Assembly: GCA_030637925.1 (NCBI GenBank)
Contig: DAOWFR010000017.1
Span: 1-13,890, forward strand
Origin: Methanobacteriota archaeon
Lineage (GTDB): Archaea > Nanobdellota > Nanobdellia > Woesearchaeales > SM23-78
Direction: 5' to 3'
DNA: 13,890 nucleotides
Shown piece after piece: positions 12,711 through 13,890 of the stretch (the first letter of the stretch is position 1; the number at the start of each line of letters is the position of its first letter). The notes under the pieces were generated by a model, which made no database searches, was not told the origin of the DNA, and worked only from the letters and a program-made list of their open reading frames with translations. The position numbers and the translations under genes are program-made.

Positions 12711-12762
12711 ATGCGCCTTATTATCAACTTTCTTCCTATTCTCGGTCGGCGCATGTTTTTTT
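12711..12762 (+). terminator. Terminator-like inverted repeat built from a tRNA-Gly remnant
   Basis: ATGCGCC (12711-12717) pairs perfectly with GGCGCAT (12748-12754), and seven T residues follow (12756-12762). The arms correspond to the two ends of tRNA-Gly: the left arm matches 8630-8636 at the tRNA 5' end and the right arm its 3' end. The 30-nt interior lacks the tRNA body. It begins 2 nt after the lipoprotein stop codon and probably ends that transcript. Confidence 0.55.
12738..12754 (+). repeat. tRNA-Gly 3'-end direct repeat, third copy
   Basis: ATTCTCGGTCGGCGCAT, identical over 17 bases to 8703-8719 and to 12227-12243, same orientation. It forms the right boundary of the lipoprotein segment. 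Confidence 0.8.
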
Positions 12763-12810
12763 CAGGCAATTAATGATTCATTCTTTGAAAACTTAACTCA
12801 TGAAATTTTG

Positions 12811-13374
12811 TTAAGCTCCTTTGTCCCATCTTAATTCCTTTGCATCTGGATTGTTAGCTAAGGCCAAACATAAGTCGTCTATTGTTTTAGTAGAACCATT
12901 TTTTTTGAGCCCCTTATGACCATTTGTACTTTTTGTTACCCTAAATCCGTATTTATTTACTGAAATAGTATCTTCAACTCCTTTTTTGAATACTTCATCA
13001 TAGTCACATGGATTTTGAAAAGCTCCTAGGTAAAATTCTGGTTGAGGACCAATAAAAGGCATAAAAGGTTCTCTATATGCTAAATATAACCCTGAGTTTG
13101 GATCTTTCTTAACATCTGCGAAAGAAAATAACCCTAATCCAACATCGTCTCCAATAGCTACCATGTGCTCAAATGTATTTGAATCGATTGATTCTTTAAA
13201 CAATTGAACTAAAGCATATACATGCTGTTCCGGAAACAAAATCTTTTTGGGTTGTGCAGCTACATTGGTAGTTTCTTTGGTATAAATAATTTGGGTTTCA
13301 GTATAATCTTCTATGGTGCCTTTACTCACTGGCTGTATCTGATTTCCTAATTTCGATTTGTAGTTTTTAAACAT
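12811..13374 (-). CDS. Hypothetical soluble protein (187 aa)
   Basis: Not recognised. There is no signal sequence or membrane segment, so it is probably cytosolic. The N-terminal 45 residues are Thr/Lys/Gln-rich and likely extended. A mixed alpha/beta body follows, with an aromatic and Pro-rich stretch (YREPFMPFIGPQPEFYLGAF, about 97-116) and a C-terminal helix (DDLCLALANN). Two cysteines only. It is read leftwards towards the third tRNA-Gly fragment and overlaps the end of the upstream gene by 8 nt, so the two form an operon. Arginine codons are AGA/AGG like the core genes. A G-rich stretch about 9 nt upstream could serve as ribosome-binding site. Confidence 0.65.
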   Translation of the reverse strand: MFKNYKSKLGNQIQPVSKGTIEDYTETQIIYTKETTNVAAQPKKILFPEQHVYALVQLFKESIDSNTFEHMVAIGDDVGLGLFSFADVKKDPNSGLYLAYREPFMPFIGPQPEFYLGAFQNPCDYDEVFKKGVEDTISVNKYGFRVTKSTNGHKGLKKNGSTKTIDDLCLALANNPDAKELRWDKGA

Positions 13375-13864
13375 CTTCTTTTTCCCCCAGTGCAGCTATT
13401 TGTTCAAGAGTGATTCCCGGACCTGTAAACCGATATGCCAAGCCAGATTTAGGAACAGATGCCAGTCTTTGTTCTTCAGCAACGATACCCGTGTATGACG
13501 CGAGTGCTGGTGAATATATATCAGGTACAGATATGTCTTCTCCCCAGCCTTCTGGAAATGCTTTAATCAGTTTTTCTAGCACTGCTTTTGGGAATCGTCT
13601 TAATATCTCCGCATCAACAAATAGATATTCAGACCCCAGACGACTTCGGTATCTTATGAGATGCTCTCCACTTTCAACACGTTTGTCTCCTTTAAACTTA
13701 AAATAGATCTTATAATCATGGAGTTCTTCACAACTACGTCTTTTTATTTCTGAAACTCCTGGAACTCCCTCGATGATTCCTATGAATACGTCTTCTATTG
13801 TTTTTGCATCTATTTCATTCCAGTTCCACCTATCATGTATTAAGCTAAAGTCTATTTTTTTCAT
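13367..13864 (-). CDS. Hypothetical soluble protein with atypical codon use (165 aa)
   Basis: Not recognised. It is predicted soluble, with no signal sequence or membrane segment. An N-terminal Trp-rich helix (HDRWNWNEIDAKTIEDVF) is followed by a strand-rich part with KIYFKFKGDKRVESGEHLIRYRSR, then helices with LRRFPKAVLEKLIKAFPEGWGED. By reading the codons, 6 of 11 arginines use CGT, CGA or CGG, whereas oapA and the ABC ATPase use AGA/AGG in every case I checked, which hints at recent acquisition. It has the strongest Shine-Dalgarno of the window (AAGGAGGGG). The stop lies 8 nt inside the downstream gene. Its ATG overlaps, as ATGA, the stop of an upstream reading frame that enters from the window edge. 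Confidence 0.68.
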   Translation of the reverse strand: MKKIDFSLIHDRWNWNEIDAKTIEDVFIGIIEGVPGVSEIKRRSCEELHDYKIYFKFKGDKRVESGEHLIRYRSRLGSEYLFVDAEILRRFPKAVLEKLIKAFPEGWGEDISVPDIYSPALASYTGIVAEEQRLASVPKSGLAYRFTGPGITLEQIAALGEKEDV

Positions 13865-13890
13865 TTTATTTCCCCTCCTTTCATTTTACG
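13861..13890 (-). CDS. Possible C-terminal end of an upstream gene (10 codons visible)
   Basis: Reading leftwards from the window edge, one frame gives RKMKGGEIK and then TGA at 13863-13861, overlapping the next ATG as ATGA. This is the usual geometry of translationally coupled genes. With only nine residues it could equally be noncoding sequence around the Shine-Dalgarno. Confidence 0.25.
   Translation of the reverse strand, partial: RKMKGGEIK
13872..13880 (-). promoter_or_regulatory. Strong Shine-Dalgarno
   Basis: The minus strand reads AAGGAGGGG seven bases before ATG 13864-13862. It is a much better match to the 16S 3' end than any other site here. It suggests leadered or internal initiation, in contrast with the leaderless pattern of the core genes. 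Confidence 0.65.

Larger units (their letters stand above)
12247..12754. mobile_element. Putative integrated segment 2, bounded by tRNA-Gly 3' repeats (lipoprotein)
   Basis: About 0.5 kb between the second and third copies of the tRNA-Gly 3' end. It contains a hairpin, a TATA box, one gene and a terminator-like end, and nothing else. Its composition as a self-contained unit is directly visible. That it moved as a unit is inferred. Confidence 0.4.

Noticed and set aside
8719..12762. Integrase gene or split integrase fragment flanking tRNA-Gly
   Set aside because: No reading frame in this interval resembles a tyrosine recombinase, and the 91 nt after the tRNA are noncoding. The elements are called only on the repeats.
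1..13890. CRISPR array or insertion sequence
   Set aside because: No evenly spaced direct repeats with unique spacers, no cas genes, no transposase and no terminal inverted repeats were seen.

Overview
The window is archaeal. The signs are SecF placed before SecD with no bacterial-type fusion, an archease start, an Era-like GTPase / DUF2073 / Zn-ribbon trio (OapA, OapB, OapC), class III (prepilin-type) signal peptides, two tRNA genes with bulge-helix-bulge introns and no encoded CCA, and TATA boxes about 27-30 nt upstream of start codons, as expected for leaderless mRNAs. Low GC, AGA/AGG-dominated arginine codons and short proteins suggest a small-genome (DPANN-like, for example Woesearchaeota/Pacearchaeota-type) lineage. 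The exact lineage cannot be fixed from this window.

Layout. Positions 1-5135 run mostly on the minus strand: the first 16 codons of archease, a small acidic protein, TatD nuclease, OapC-OapB-OapA, an IscU/NifU-type Fe-S scaffold, and two overlapping pilin-like genes. One multi-spanning membrane protein (504-1442, plus strand) converges on tatD, and the two stop codons share one CTAG. Strand polarity switches in an AT-rich divergent promoter region at 5136-5277. The plus strand then carries secF-secD, a tRNA-Val(GAC) whose first base directly follows the secD stop codon, a small membrane protein, and tRNA-Gly(GCC).

Accessory part (about 8719 to the end). The 3' end of tRNA-Gly recurs twice downstream as direct repeats, at 12225-12246 (22 identical nt) and 12738-12754 (17 identical nt). 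The first interval holds a three-gene MacB-like ABC system: ATPase, CARDB/S-layer-like membrane-anchored exoprotein, and FtsX-type permease. The second holds one cysteine-rich lipoprotein with its own TATA box and terminator-like end. Beyond the second fragment lie two unrecognised overlapping minus-strand genes; the upstream one has atypical arginine codons and a strong Shine-Dalgarno. This looks like successive accretion of cassettes behind a tRNA-Gly attachment site, but no integrase is present in the window.

How the genes fit together. SecDF supports export, and the downstream genes encode envelope proteins (class III pilins, a lipoprotein, the ABC/CARDB system). Archease assists the RtcB ligase that joins tRNA halves, which fits the two intron-containing tRNA genes. 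OapABC is known from haloarchaea beside a replication origin, but no orc1/cdc6 gene or origin-like repeat is visible here.
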